Assembly (NCBI GenBank): GCA_023390775.1
Contig: JAEWCF010000023.1
Location: 1 to 57,954, forward strand
Direction: 5' to 3'
Length of the DNA stretch: 57,954 nucleotides
Origin: Bacteroidota bacterium
Lineage (GTDB): Bacteria; Bacteroidota; Bacteroidia; Flavobacteriales; Flavobacteriaceae
The notes beneath the pieces are model-generated. The model did not search any database, was not told the DNA's origin, and worked only from the letters and a program-made list of their open reading frames with translations. Position 1 is the stretch's first letter. The number at the start of each line of letters is the position of its first letter. Positions 26,078 to 33,928 of the stretch are shown here, one piece after another. A program made the translations under genes and the position numbers.

Positions 26078-26737
26078 ATGGCCCGCAGCATCAATATCAT
26101 TATTGTGGACGATCATCCCTTCATAATCGAAGGGTATAAGAATGCGATCAACAGCTACGCTTCGTCCGAATATCAATTTAAAATCACGCAGGCCAATAAT
26201 TGCAAGTCGGCCTATGAGGTCATTACCGAAGCAGGGGAAAACTTCGACATTGCTTTCTTCGATATCAGCATGCCCGCCTACGAGGAGAAAAACATATTCT
26301 CGGGCGAGGACCTTGCCAAACTGGTCAAGGAACGCATGCCCGAATGCCGCATCGTCCTGCTCACCATGCACACCGAATTGATTAAGATCAACAACATCAT
26401 CAAAAACATCAACCCCAACGGGTTGGTCATCAAGAATGACCTCACGTTTGACGAGTTGCTGGTCGCCTTCGACAAGATTTTGAAGAACGAAAACTATTAC
26501 AGTCAAACGGTGGTCAAGTTTGTCAGCCAATCTCAGTACGATACACTTGACATCGATCCCTTCGACAAGCAGATTCTTTTTCACCTGTCCAAAGGAACAA
26601 AAACCAAGGACATCCCGAGTTTTGTTCCCCTTTCCCTAAGCGCGGTTGAAAAACGCAAACTGAATTTAAAGGAAATGCTCGACGTGAAGAGCGATATCGA
26701 ACTGATCAGCGAAGCCCGAAACAAAGGCCTTTTATAG
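26078..26737 (+). CDS. NarL/FixJ-like response regulator
   Basis: 219 residues from the ATG at 26078 (MARSINIIIVDDHPFIIEGY). Receiver domain with the DD pair, acceptor Asp62 in IAFFDISMPAYEEK, Thr in VLLTMHTE and Lys in LVIKND; the C-terminal half is a divergent LuxR-like helix-turn-helix (LSKGTKTKDIPSFVPLSLSA). It resembles the 24605 regulator closely enough to be a paralogue; both end in a short ARxxG(F/L) tail. It has its own promoter box, so it could partner the first sensor kinase, which lacks an adjacent regulator. That pairing is an inference. Confidence 0.88.
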   Translation: MARSINIIIVDDHPFIIEGYKNAINSYASSEYQFKITQANNCKSAYEVITEAGENFDIAFFDISMPAYEEKNIFSGEDLAKLVKERMPECRIVLLTMHTELIKINNIIKNINPNGLVIKNDLTFDELLVAFDKILKNENYYSQTVVKFVSQSQYDTLDIDPFDKQILFHLSKGTKTKDIPSFVPLSLSAVEKRKLNLKEMLDVKSDIELISEARNKGLL

Positions 26738-26916
26738 ATTGTAAGAATAATGTACGGGAAACCGTAACAAGATTTGCGGTTTACCACAACAACCCATGCA
26801 TTCTTTGTAATTAATTTAGCACTGTGATTTTACTGAGTGAGTATTTCAGGAACACATTGTAAAGCAGTTTTGACACCCGGTTTGCCCCCAAAGGCCGGTA
26901 ATTGCTTTAAGAATTT

Positions 26917-26949
26917 AAAAAGCGATATTGGAGAGAGTATCGCTTTTTT
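26917..26949. terminator. terminator between the regulator and thiL
   Basis: Stem AAAGCGATA / TATCGCTTT with A's on one side and eight T's on the other, so it can act for both convergent genes. The rest of the 220-base gap holds a GC-poor spacer and a small hairpin at 26759-26782 without a T-run. Confidence 0.8.
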
Positions 26950-26957
26950 TTATTGCC

Positions 26958-28001
26958 TTAACCCAATGCATTCCAGCCACGGGCCTTCAGCGCAATACTC
27001 GAGCCGGCGCGCGTCACAAGGTTTGTCCCTTGCGAAGGCGAAGTCATGTGCCCGATCACCGTCAGGTTTGGATTTCCCTTGATCTTCTCAAAATCCTCCA
27101 GCTTCACAGTAAACAGCAATTCGTAATCCTCGCCACCATTGATGGCGATAGTGGTCGAGTCGATGTTGAACTCCTCGCAGGTCGAGATGAGTTGCGGGTC
27201 AATGGGAAGTTTTTCCTCAAAAATATTACACCCGGTCTTGGATTGTTTGCACAGATGCAGCACTTCCGATGACAATCCATCCGAAATATCGATCATGGCC
27301 GTTGGCTTTACCTCAAGTGCGTGCAAAAGCGTCCGGATGTCGGTCCGCGCTTCAGGTTTGAGTTGGCGTTCCACAAGATAGGTGTAGGGTTCAAGGTCTG
27401 GCTGAGCCTGTGGATTGACCTGGAAAACCTGCTTCTCGCGTTCCAGCACCTGCAGGCCCATGTAGGCAGCGCCAAGGTCCCCGGTCACCACAATAAGATC
27501 GTTTTCCTTTGCACCGTTTCTATAGGCTATTTCGTCGGCGTCCGTTTCGCCAATGGCCGTCACGCTGATGATCAGCCCTTTTTGTGACGACGTGGTATCG
27601 CCGCCGATCAGGTCGACCTTGTATTGGTTTGCCGCCAACCGGATTCCCGAATACAGTTCTTCCAGCGCCTCTAATGGAAAACGATTCGAAACCGCGATGG
27701 AAACCGTAATCTGCAAAGGTTTGGCATTCATCGCGCAGATATCCGAAACATTCACCACAACCGATTTGTACCCAAGGTGCTTGAGCGGCATATACGCCAG
27801 GTCAAAATGAACGCCCTCGATCAACAGGTCGGTGGAAACCACACATTTCCTGTCCTTGAAATCCAACACGGCCGCGTCATCGCCAATACCTTTCAGGGTT
27901 CCTTCATGATGAATGGGAAAATTGGCGGTCAGGTGATCGATCAGGCCGAATTCGCCTAATTCGGATAGGGGTGTGCGTTGGGGGGATTTGTCTTCCAGCA
28001 T
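26958..28001 (-). CDS. thiL: thiamine-monophosphate kinase
   Basis: A 347-residue ATP-dependent kinase that converts thiamine phosphate to thiamine diphosphate. The N-terminus has GEFGLIDHL and the GIGDDAAVL motif near residue 42, followed by STDLLIEGVHFDL, which are the nucleotide and magnesium-binding landmarks of the AIR-synthase/ThiL fold. KSVVVNVSDICAMNA, LIGGDTTSS and MIDISDGLSSE are also intact. Full length for the family. No other thiamine gene is nearby. Confidence 0.95.
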   Translation of the reverse strand: MLEDKSPQRTPLSELGEFGLIDHLTANFPIHHEGTLKGIGDDAAVLDFKDRKCVVSTDLLIEGVHFDLAYMPLKHLGYKSVVVNVSDICAMNAKPLQITVSIAVSNRFPLEALEELYSGIRLAANQYKVDLIGGDTTSSQKGLIISVTAIGETDADEIAYRNGAKENDLIVVTGDLGAAYMGLQVLEREKQVFQVNPQAQPDLEPYTYLVERQLKPEARTDIRTLLHALEVKPTAMIDISDGLSSEVLHLCKQSKTGCNIFEEKLPIDPQLISTCEEFNIDSTTIAINGGEDYELLFTVKLEDFEKIKGNPNLTVIGHMTSPSQGTNLVTRAGSSIALKARGWNALG

Positions 28002-28039
28002 ATGTCAAATGTCAAATGTCGAATGACGAATGTCGCACG
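28002..28039. repeat. heptad tandem repeat upstream of thiL
   Basis: Units ATGTCAA, ATGTCAA, ATGTCGA, ATGACGA, ATGTCGC, period exactly 7. Inverted relative to the array at 28124-28153, with about 85 bases between them. Confidence 0.8.
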
Positions 28040-28123
28040 ACCTAATAATAAAAATGGTTCGTAAGCGAGATTTATTTTAACCGCAAATGTTGGCTAGGAC
28101 CAAAAAGGTTCATTTTGTGCTTC

Positions 28124-28153
28124 GCGAGACATTCGTCACGCGACATTCGTCAA
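28124..28153. repeat. heptad-type repeat downstream of lepA, inverted partner
   Basis: GACATTCGTCACGC followed by GACATTCGTCAAA: a 14-base (2 x 7) period and the reverse complement of the 28002-28039 family. The two arrays could form a long imperfect stem in a transcript running from lepA to thiL. Confidence 0.7.
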
Positions 28154-28156
28154 ATT

Positions 28157-29953
28157 TTAACCATTCAGCTTCAAAACGGCCATGAACGCCTCCTGCGGAA
28201 TCTCGACATTCCCCACCTGGCGCATGCGTTTCTTGCCTTTTTTCTGTTTTTCGAGAAGTTTTCGTTTACGCGAGATGTCACCGCCGTAACACTTGGCCGT
28301 AACGTCCTTGCGGAGCGCCTTGACGGTCTCGCGGGCGATGATCTTGGCTCCGATCGCAGCCTGGATCGGGATGTCGAACTGCTGTCGCGGGATGAGTTCC
28401 TTGAGTTTCTCGGTCATCTTCTTGCCGATGTTGTAGGCGTTGTCGGCGTGGATGAGTGCCGAAAGGGCATCGACCGTATTCGCATTGAGCAACACGTCGA
28501 CCTTTACCAGGTTTGAGGTCCGCATCCCGATGGGGTGGTAGTCAAAAGACGCATAACCCTTGGAAACCGTTTTCAACCGGTCGTAAAAATCGAACACGAT
28601 CTCGGCCAGCGGCATGTCAAAAGTGAGTTCGACTCGTTCGGTGGTCAGGTACGTCTGGTTGGTGATCTGCCCGCGTTTCTCGATGCAAAGCGACATGACG
28701 TTGCCCACAAAATCGCTCTTGGTGATGATGGTCGCCTTGATGAACGGCTCCTCGACGCGATCCAGCCTCGAGGGCTCAGGTAAATCCGAGGGGTTGTTCA
28801 CCACGATCGGCGTCTCCGGATCCTTTTTTGTATAGGCAAAGTACGACACGTTGGGAACGGTCGTGATCACGGTCATGTCAAACTCGCGCTCGAGGCGTTC
28901 CTGGATGATCTCCATGTGCAACATCCCAAGGAAGCCGCATCGGAAACCAAACCCCAGCGCCGCCGAACTCTCCGCCTGGAAAACCAGCGAAGCATCGTTG
29001 AGCTGCAGTTTTTCCATAGAGGCGCGCAATTCCTCGTAATCCTCGGTGTCCACCGGGTAGATTCCGGCAAAAACCATCGGCTTTACGTCCTCGAACCCCT
29101 GGATCATATTTGTCGTCGGAGTCTTGGCGTCGGTGATGGTGTCGCCCACCTTTACTTCTTTCGCCTCCTTGATCCCGGAAATCAGGTAGCCCACGTCGCC
29201 GGTCGAGATGACCTGTTTGGGGACCTGGTTGAGTTTTAGCGTGCCCACCTCGTCGGCAAAATATTCGTTCCCGGTGGCCATGAACTTGATCTTCTGGCCC
29301 TTCTTGATCTCGCCGTTCTTGACGCGAAAAATAACCTCAATTCCGCGGAACGGGTTGTAAACCGAGTCAAAAATCAGCGCCTGCAAGGGCTCCGACGGAT
29401 CGCCTTTAGGTGCCGGAATGCGCTCTATGATGGCCTCGAGGATCTTGTCCACGCCAAGCCCGGTCTTGCCCGACGCCGGAATGATCTCCTCCAGCTTACA
29501 ACCCAAAAGGTCTACGATGTCGTCGCTGACCTCTTCGGGATTTGCACTCGGCAAATCGATTTTATTGAGCACCGGAATGATTTCCAGGTCGTTTTCCAGG
29601 GCGAGGTACAGGTTTGAAATCGTCTGCGCCTGGATGCTCTGCGCCGCGTCCACGATCAAAAGCGCGCCTTCGCAGGCCGCAATCGAGCGCGAAACTTCGT
29701 AGGAAAAATCCACGTGTCCCGGCGTATCGATCAGGTTGAGGATGTATTTTTCGCCCTTATAGGTGTATTCCATCTGGATCGCGTGGCTCTTGATGGTGAT
29801 CCCGCGCTCGCGCTCCAGGTCCATGTTGTCAAGCAGCTGCGCTTTTTCCTCGCGGGCGGTGACGGTCTCGGTGGCGGCCAAAAGCCTGTCGGCCAGCGTG
29901 CTTTTCCCGTGGTCAATGTGTGCAATGATGCAAAAATTCCGAATATTCTTCAT
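28157..29953 (-). CDS. lepA: elongation factor 4 (LepA)
   Basis: A 598-residue translational GTPase of normal length. G1 AHIDHGKSTLADRL, G2 RGITIKSHAI, G3 DTPGHVDF and G4 NKIDLP are intact in the first 130 residues. The C-terminal LepA-specific domain is present, including IGAKIIARETVKALRKDVT and CYGGDISRKRKLLEKQKKGK. In the family it back-translocates or remodels stalled ribosomes. It precedes thiL on the same strand, with a 155-base repeat-filled gap. Confidence 0.97.
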   Translation of the reverse strand: MKNIRNFCIIAHIDHGKSTLADRLLAATETVTAREEKAQLLDNMDLERERGITIKSHAIQMEYTYKGEKYILNLIDTPGHVDFSYEVSRSIAACEGALLIVDAAQSIQAQTISNLYLALENDLEIIPVLNKIDLPSANPEEVSDDIVDLLGCKLEEIIPASGKTGLGVDKILEAIIERIPAPKGDPSEPLQALIFDSVYNPFRGIEVIFRVKNGEIKKGQKIKFMATGNEYFADEVGTLKLNQVPKQVISTGDVGYLISGIKEAKEVKVGDTITDAKTPTTNMIQGFEDVKPMVFAGIYPVDTEDYEELRASMEKLQLNDASLVFQAESSAALGFGFRCGFLGMLHMEIIQERLEREFDMTVITTVPNVSYFAYTKKDPETPIVVNNPSDLPEPSRLDRVEEPFIKATIITKSDFVGNVMSLCIEKRGQITNQTYLTTERVELTFDMPLAEIVFDFYDRLKTVSKGYASFDYHPIGMRTSNLVKVDVLLNANTVDALSALIHADNAYNIGKKMTEKLKELIPRQQFDIPIQAAIGAKIIARETVKALRKDVTAKCYGGDISRKRKLLEKQKKGKKRMRQVGNVEIPQEAFMAVLKLNG

Positions 29954-29956
29954 CGT

Positions 29957-29991
29957 AAGTCAAAAGTCAAAGGTCAAAAGTCGAAAGTCAG
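29957..29991. repeat. heptad tandem repeat upstream of lepA
   Basis: Exactly five 7-base units: AAGTCAA, AAGTCAA, AGGTCAA, AAGTCGA, AAGTCAG. It begins 4 bases upstream of the lepA start codon. Confidence 0.85.
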
Positions 29992-30033
29992 AAAATGGAA
30001 ACTTAAAACGGAGCATCGCTTTCCTGACTTCCT

Positions 30034-30154
30034 GGGCGTGTCCCTTGCATCCCGTTCCACCGTAAAAACGTGGTTCGCTTCGCTCAGGCCGGGCCGCGCT
30101 CTCAGCTCAATCTTTTCGCTTCGCAAAAAGGATTACCGCTTCCATCGCTCACGC
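30034..30154 (+). repeat. dispersed intergenic element, copy B
   Basis: Begins GGGCGTGTCCC, contains CGGGCCGCGCTCTCAGCTCAA near the middle, then TCTTTTCGCTTCGCAAAAAGGATT, and ends CCGCTTCCATCGCTCACGC. The middle can fold as a short hairpin. It lies between the divergent lepA and dus genes. The remaining spacer 30155-30359 shows no gene. Confidence 0.75.
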
Positions 30155-30359
30155 GGGTACGCCGCAATAATCTGCAAATATAGGTATAAACCATCCACCG
30201 CATGCACAACTGAGTGCGGTAAAATCGGCAATCTCGATAAAGCACTTCGGGCAAAAGGGACGGGCCTAATCAATTGAGCGCAAAGCGTGTACGGTGTTAA
30301 ATTTTGCCCGAGGCATGTCGCGGCTGCATTCAACTTGCCCAAAAATGCTTCTTAATGAC

Positions 30360-30367
30360 TATTTTTG
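30360..30367 (+). promoter_or_regulatory. -7 promoter box of the dus gene
   Basis: TATTTTTG exact match; the ATG at 30372 starts 4 bases later, so the mRNA is probably leaderless. TTG at 30335-30337 is near the -33 position. Confidence 0.6.
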
Positions 30368-30371
30368 CGCC

Positions 30372-31364
30372 ATGGTAAAAATCGGCCCCATCCAGCTTCC
30401 GGATTTTCCGCTGCTGCTCGCGCCCATGGAGGATGTGAGCGATCCGCCGTTTCGCAGGCTCTGCAAACAGCACGGTGCCGACCTGATGTACAGCGAATTC
30501 ATTTCCTCCGAAGGTCTCATCCGCGATGCGATCAAATCGCGCCAGAAACTCGACATCTTTGATTACGAGCGCCCGGTGGGAATCCAGATATTCGGTGGCG
30601 ACGAGGAAGCGATGGCCCTGTCGGCAAAAATCGTTGAGGCCGTAAACCCGGACCTGATCGACATCAATTTTGGCTGCCCGGTGAAAAAGGTAGTGTGCAA
30701 GGGAGCGGGAGCCGCGGTATTGAAGGACGTTGATTTGATGGTGCGCCTCACCAAGGCCGTCATCAAGAGCACTTCGCTTCCCGTAACCGTCAAGACCCGT
30801 GTCGGCTGGGATGAAAACATGATTAATATCGATGAGGTCGCCGAGAGGCTTCAGGACATCGGCGTGCAGGCGCTTTCCATCCACGGCCGCACGCGTGCGC
30901 AACTCTACAAAGGCGAAGCCGACTGGTCGCACATCGCACGGGTGAAGAACAACCCGCGTATTACCATGCCCATCTTTGGCAACGGCGACATCGATTCACC
31001 CGAGAAAGCGCTCGAATACAAAAACAAATACGGCATCGACGGCATCATGATCGGCCGCGCCGCCATCGGTTATCCGTGGATCTTCGAAGAGATCAAGCAT
31101 TACTTCGCCACGGGGGAACATCTGCCCAAACCGACTATCGTTAATCGTGTCGAGGCCGCCCGCAATCATCTGACCTGGGCGATGGAGTGGAAGGGGGAAC
31201 GCGTAGGGATTGTCGAGATGCGTCGGCACTACACCAATTACTTCAAGGGAATCCAGAATTTCAGGGAATTCAGGACGCGATTGGTCACCCAGGACCATGC
31301 ATCGGAACTCTACCAGACCTTCGAGGACATCATCAACACCTACGGGGACTACCAGTTTGCTTAA
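30372..31364 (+). CDS. dusB: tRNA-dihydrouridine synthase
   Basis: A 330-residue FMN-dependent enzyme that reduces uridines in tRNA D-loops. The start is set by the promoter box just before 30372; the open frame runs further upstream but that part is not conserved-looking. Family landmarks: LLAPMEDVSDPPFRRLC, QIFGGDEEAM, DINFGCPVKKVVCKGAG with the active-site Cys, TVKTRVGWDE, SIHGRTRAQLYKGEADW and GIDGIMIGRAAIGYPW. It is of the DusB/Nifr3 subgroup. It ends 18 bases before the convergent permease gene. Confidence 0.95.
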   Translation: MVKIGPIQLPDFPLLLAPMEDVSDPPFRRLCKQHGADLMYSEFISSEGLIRDAIKSRQKLDIFDYERPVGIQIFGGDEEAMALSAKIVEAVNPDLIDINFGCPVKKVVCKGAGAAVLKDVDLMVRLTKAVIKSTSLPVTVKTRVGWDENMINIDEVAERLQDIGVQALSIHGRTRAQLYKGEADWSHIARVKNNPRITMPIFGNGDIDSPEKALEYKNKYGIDGIMIGRAAIGYPWIFEEIKHYFATGEHLPKPTIVNRVEAARNHLTWAMEWKGERVGIVEMRRHYTNYFKGIQNFREFRTRLVTQDHASELYQTFEDIINTYGDYQFA

Positions 31365-31382
31365 ATAGTAGCTGGCAGGAGA

Positions 31383-32582
31383 TTACTCCAACACTTTCGC
31401 CGAGACACGTGTGGCAGCGATCAGCGAGGCCACGATTCCCAGCGCGATGATGGTGAGCAGGACGATCGCGACGTTTGCCCATTCAAAAACCACGGGATAC
31501 GCCAACGTGGTCGTTATCATGACGAGCTCGTACTTTTGCTGGATGTAGACCACCGCGATGCCCAACAGCAATCCGGCCAAACCGCCCCCCACGCTGAGAA
31601 GCGTACCCTGCAAAAGGAAGATCTTCCGGAGATCGGAGATTTCCGTTCCCAGGTTTAACAGTGTTTTAAGGTTGGCTTTCTTGTCCAGGATCATCATGAT
31701 CAGCGCTCCCACCAGGTTGAAAAGCGCAACGATGATCACGAGCGTGAAAATGAGGTAAACGGCCAGATTTTCGGTGTTGAGCATGCGGTACAGCGAATCG
31801 TTTTGGCGGGCACGGTTACGGATGTCGGGGTTTCCCCCAAGGATTTCGGCGATCGATTTGGAAACCGCGGCTTCATCGGCACCCGCAGCGAGCCTGATCT
31901 CCAGCCCAGTAACCCGATCGGGCGGATATTGCAACAATTCCTGGACGAGGCCAAGATCGGCAAACACATACTTGGCATCCAGTTCTTCGCTGACGGCATA
32001 AATTCCTATCGGGACGAGTGAGGCTTTGTTGAAGGCGTCTTCGGGATTTTCGATGGCCCCTTTCCCGGGCTTGGGCGCGTAAACATCCAACATGCTGTTG
32101 TAGTCAAAAAGCCCCACCGAAAGTTTTTGCGCAATTCCATACCCGACGACGCATTGATACGTATTCTGCTCGAACCATTGCCCGTTGAAAAGCATCGTAC
32201 TAACCTGATTGACCCTGGGGAAAATGCTGTCCACACCCTTGATTTGGGTGACGTGCTCCTTTTCATTGAAAACAAACAGGACACGCTCCTCGATAACGCC
32301 GGAACAGGCCAAAACGCCTTCGATTCCATTGAGCCGTTTCAACTGGGAAGGGGTGACATGGATCTTTTTCCCGGACCGTGGCCCGACCTTGAGGTCAGGA
32401 TCGAAACTGTTGCTGAAGGAAAGCGAAAAGACTTTCAATCCGCTGAATACCGACAATACGATAAAAAGCGCCATTGCGCTCACCACGATCCCCAACGACG
32501 CAATCCCCGTAATGATATTGATCGCATTGTTCTTGCTGAGGCTCAGGGTATAGCGCCGCGCTATGTAGAACGGGAAGTTCAT
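31383..32582 (-). CDS. LolC/LolE-type ABC transporter permease (FtsX family)
   Basis: 399 residues with the FtsX-family layout: one N-terminal membrane helix (NIITGIASLGIVVSAMALFI, residues ~22-42), a large periplasmic domain, then three helices at roughly 275-300, 320-345 and 365-390. The N-terminus FYIARRYTLSLSKNNAINII is typical of lipoprotein-releasing permeases. In the family it extracts lipoproteins from the inner membrane together with the LolD ATPase, which is not in this window. Its ATG overlaps the rbfA stop codon by one base, so the two are translated together. Confidence 0.9.
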   Translation of the reverse strand: MNFPFYIARRYTLSLSKNNAINIITGIASLGIVVSAMALFIVLSVFSGLKVFSLSFSNSFDPDLKVGPRSGKKIHVTPSQLKRLNGIEGVLACSGVIEERVLFVFNEKEHVTQIKGVDSIFPRVNQVSTMLFNGQWFEQNTYQCVVGYGIAQKLSVGLFDYNSMLDVYAPKPGKGAIENPEDAFNKASLVPIGIYAVSEELDAKYVFADLGLVQELLQYPPDRVTGLEIRLAAGADEAAVSKSIAEILGGNPDIRNRARQNDSLYRMLNTENLAVYLIFTLVIIVALFNLVGALIMMILDKKANLKTLLNLGTEISDLRKIFLLQGTLLSVGGGLAGLLLGIAVVYIQQKYELVMITTTLAYPVVFEWANVAIVLLTIIALGIVASLIAATRVSAKVLE

Positions 32583-32974
32583 CAGGACTTTTTGCGCCTG
32601 TCCAGTAATTCGCGGTTGACGATGGGATTTTCCTTTCCCGCCAACGCATTGTCGATTTTTTCGATGTAGTCAAGCGAGTCATCGATGCGGAAGTTGAGGT
32701 TTGGCACCTTGCGCAGCTGCATCCTCACCCGTTGTGCAAGATCGTGTTTGATGAGCGGTCCGTTGGATTTGATGCCGGCAAGGGTTTCGGCTGCCTTTTC
32801 CTGGGGAAATATGCTGAGGTAGACGTTTGCGATGGAAAGATCCGAACTCACCATAACCTTAGACACCGAAATTACCAGGTTTGCCACTGCATTTTTGCGG
32901 ATTTCGCCCTGCAGGATGTCGACTAAATCCTTTTGCAACAGGGCTCCAATTTTCTTTTGACGGTTTGTTTCCAT
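32582..32974 (-). CDS. rbfA: ribosome-binding factor A
   Basis: 130 residues from the ATG at 32974 (METNRQKKIGALLQKDLVDI). The frame extends upstream, but a TACCTTTG promoter box lies there. The KH-like fold is recognisable from VSVSKVMVSSDLSIANVYLSIFP-type text (residues 38-60) and from LRKVPNLNFRIDDSLDY. RbfA assists 16S rRNA 5'-end maturation and 30S assembly. Coupled to the downstream permease gene by overlapping stop and start (TGATG), an arrangement I believe recurs in flavobacteria. Confidence 0.93.
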   Translation of the reverse strand: METNRQKKIGALLQKDLVDILQGEIRKNAVANLVISVSKVMVSSDLSIANVYLSIFPQEKAAETLAGIKSNGPLIKHDLAQRVRMQLRKVPNLNFRIDDSLDYIEKIDNALAGKENPIVNRELLDRRKKS

Positions 32975-32978
32975 GATG

Positions 32979-32986
32979 CAAAGGTA
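32979..32986 (-). promoter_or_regulatory. -7 promoter box of rbfA
   Basis: Reads TACCTTTG on the minus strand, 4 bases before the rbfA ATG, giving a leaderless or nearly leaderless mRNA. It fixes the start codon choice. Confidence 0.6.
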
Positions 32987-33037
32987 AAACATTGACGCGC
33001 AAATTGGCGGAGGCTTTTCGGCACTTTTGGAAATGAA

Positions 33038-33045
33038 TATCTTTG
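33038..33045 (+). promoter_or_regulatory. -7 promoter box of the epimerase gene
   Basis: TATCTTTG exact match, 11 bases before the ATG at 33057. Together with the rbfA box it marks a compact divergent promoter region of about 60 bases. Confidence 0.6.
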
Positions 33046-33056
33046 AAAGAAAAAAT

Positions 33057-33458
33057 ATGAGAAAGATCGAACATATCGGAATAGCCGTCAGGAACCTGTC
33101 CGAATCCAATATTTTATTTGAAAAATTGCTAAACGTGCCGCCTTACAAAAGCGAGACGGTCGAATCGGAAGGTGTCACCACCTCGTTTTTCCAGAATGGG
33201 CCCAATAAAATCGAACTTCTCGAAGCCACGAGGCCGGACAGCCCCATTGCGAAGTTCATCGAGAAGAGGGGCGAGGGCATCCATCACATTGCTTTTGACG
33301 TAGAGGACATCGTATCGGAAATGGAGAGGCTTAAAAACGAAGGCTTCACAGTGCTCAATGAAGTCCCTAAACCCGGCGCCGACAACAAACTCGTCGCATT
33401 CCTGCATCCGAAGGGAACCAACGGCGTTTTGATTGAACTTTGCCAGGAGCGCGGGTAG
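33057..33458 (+). CDS. mce: methylmalonyl-CoA epimerase
   Basis: 133 residues, VOC (glyoxalase) fold. The start MRKIEHIGIAVRNLSESNILFEKLL (first part quoted suffices) is preceded by a promoter box, so the longer frame from 33027 is not used. Metal ligands expected in the family are visible: His in IEHIGIAV, Gln/Glu in KIELLEA, His in GIHHIAFDVED and Glu in VLIELCQ. It interconverts the two epimers of methylmalonyl-CoA in propionate metabolism; the mutase genes are not in the window. Confidence 0.93.
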   Translation: MRKIEHIGIAVRNLSESNILFEKLLNVPPYKSETVESEGVTTSFFQNGPNKIELLEATRPDSPIAKFIEKRGEGIHHIAFDVEDIVSEMERLKNEGFTVLNEVPKPGADNKLVAFLHPKGTNGVLIELCQERG

Positions 33459-33461
33459 GGG

Positions 33462-33594
33462 TAAAGTTTTAAAGTTATAAGTCATAAAGTCGTAAAGTCA
33501 TAAAGTCATAAGGTCGTAAGGTCGTAAGATCATAGGTCGTAAGGTTATAAAGCCATAAAGTCATAAGTCGTAGGTTGTAAAAGCCATAAATCAA
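33462..33594. repeat. long imperfect tandem array (AAAGTCAT-type, period about 8)
   Basis: About 16 units of 7-9 bases, mostly 8, such as AAAGTCAT, AAGGTCGT, AAGATCAT, AAAGCCAT. It starts just after the epimerase stop codon. No spacers of unique sequence are present, so it is not a CRISPR. Confidence 0.8.
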
Positions 33595-33632
33595 AAGGGT
33601 TAAAATTGCTTTCCAATAAACAAAGGTTACAT

Positions 33633-33660
33633 ACTGAGGACTGATGACTGACGACTCTTC
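33633..33660. repeat. heptad tandem repeat upstream of the tRNA gene
   Basis: Units ACTGAGG, ACTGATG, ACTGACG, ACTCTTC, each 7 bases. A different sequence from the array ending 40 bases earlier, but the same period as the other arrays. Confidence 0.7.
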
Positions 33661-33718
33661 AGACTATAAAAATGTTTTGCTTCACCCAAATAATTGCCGT
33701 AATATTGCACCCTCAACC

Positions 33719-33792
33719 GGTCCTATAGCTCAGCTGGTTAGAGCACCTGACTCATAATCAGGTGGTCCTTGGTTCGAGCCCAAGTGGGACCA
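33719..33792 (+). tRNA. tRNA with CAT anticodon (elongator Met, or Ile2)
   Basis: A 74-base cloverleaf: acceptor stem GGTCCTA / TGGGACC, D-arm GCTC..GAGC, anticodon arm CCTGA-CTCATAA-TCAGG with anticodon CAT, T-arm with GGTTCGAGCC. Discriminator base is A and the 3' CCA is not encoded. The anticodon stem lacks the three G-C pairs of an initiator tRNA. Whether it is elongator Met or Ile2 (where TilS modifies the C) cannot be settled by eye; Met is my first choice. Confidence 0.95.
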
Positions 33793-33805
33793 CTTTATTT
33801 TCAAG

Positions 33806-33835
33806 GCCTTACAGAGATGTGGGGCTTTTTTTTGT
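33806..33835 (+). terminator. terminator after the tRNA
   Basis: Short stem GCCTTA / TGGGGC (two G-T pairs) followed by eight T's, 14 bases after the tRNA 3' end. Confidence 0.6.
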
Positions 33836-33928
33836 GCCCGGGCGGCACCATCGGCACGCTTTCCAAAAAATCTTACCTTGCTTTCCAACCCTTTTGACTG
33901 CCGCGTGCTCTAAGCCTAAAACGCCGAT

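Noticed and set aside
26759..26782. Hairpin AAACCGTAA / TTGCGGTTT as terminator of the response regulator
   Set aside because: It has no T-run; the T-rich hairpin at 26917-26949 is the better candidate. It may still be an RNA-stability stem.
33462..33594. CRISPR array
   Set aside because: Units are only 7-9 bases, imperfect, and contiguous, with no unique spacers and no cas genes nearby.
33719..33792. Initiator tRNA-fMet
   Set aside because: The anticodon stem is CCTGA/TCAGG without three consecutive G-C pairs next to the loop, and the acceptor stem begins with a paired base.
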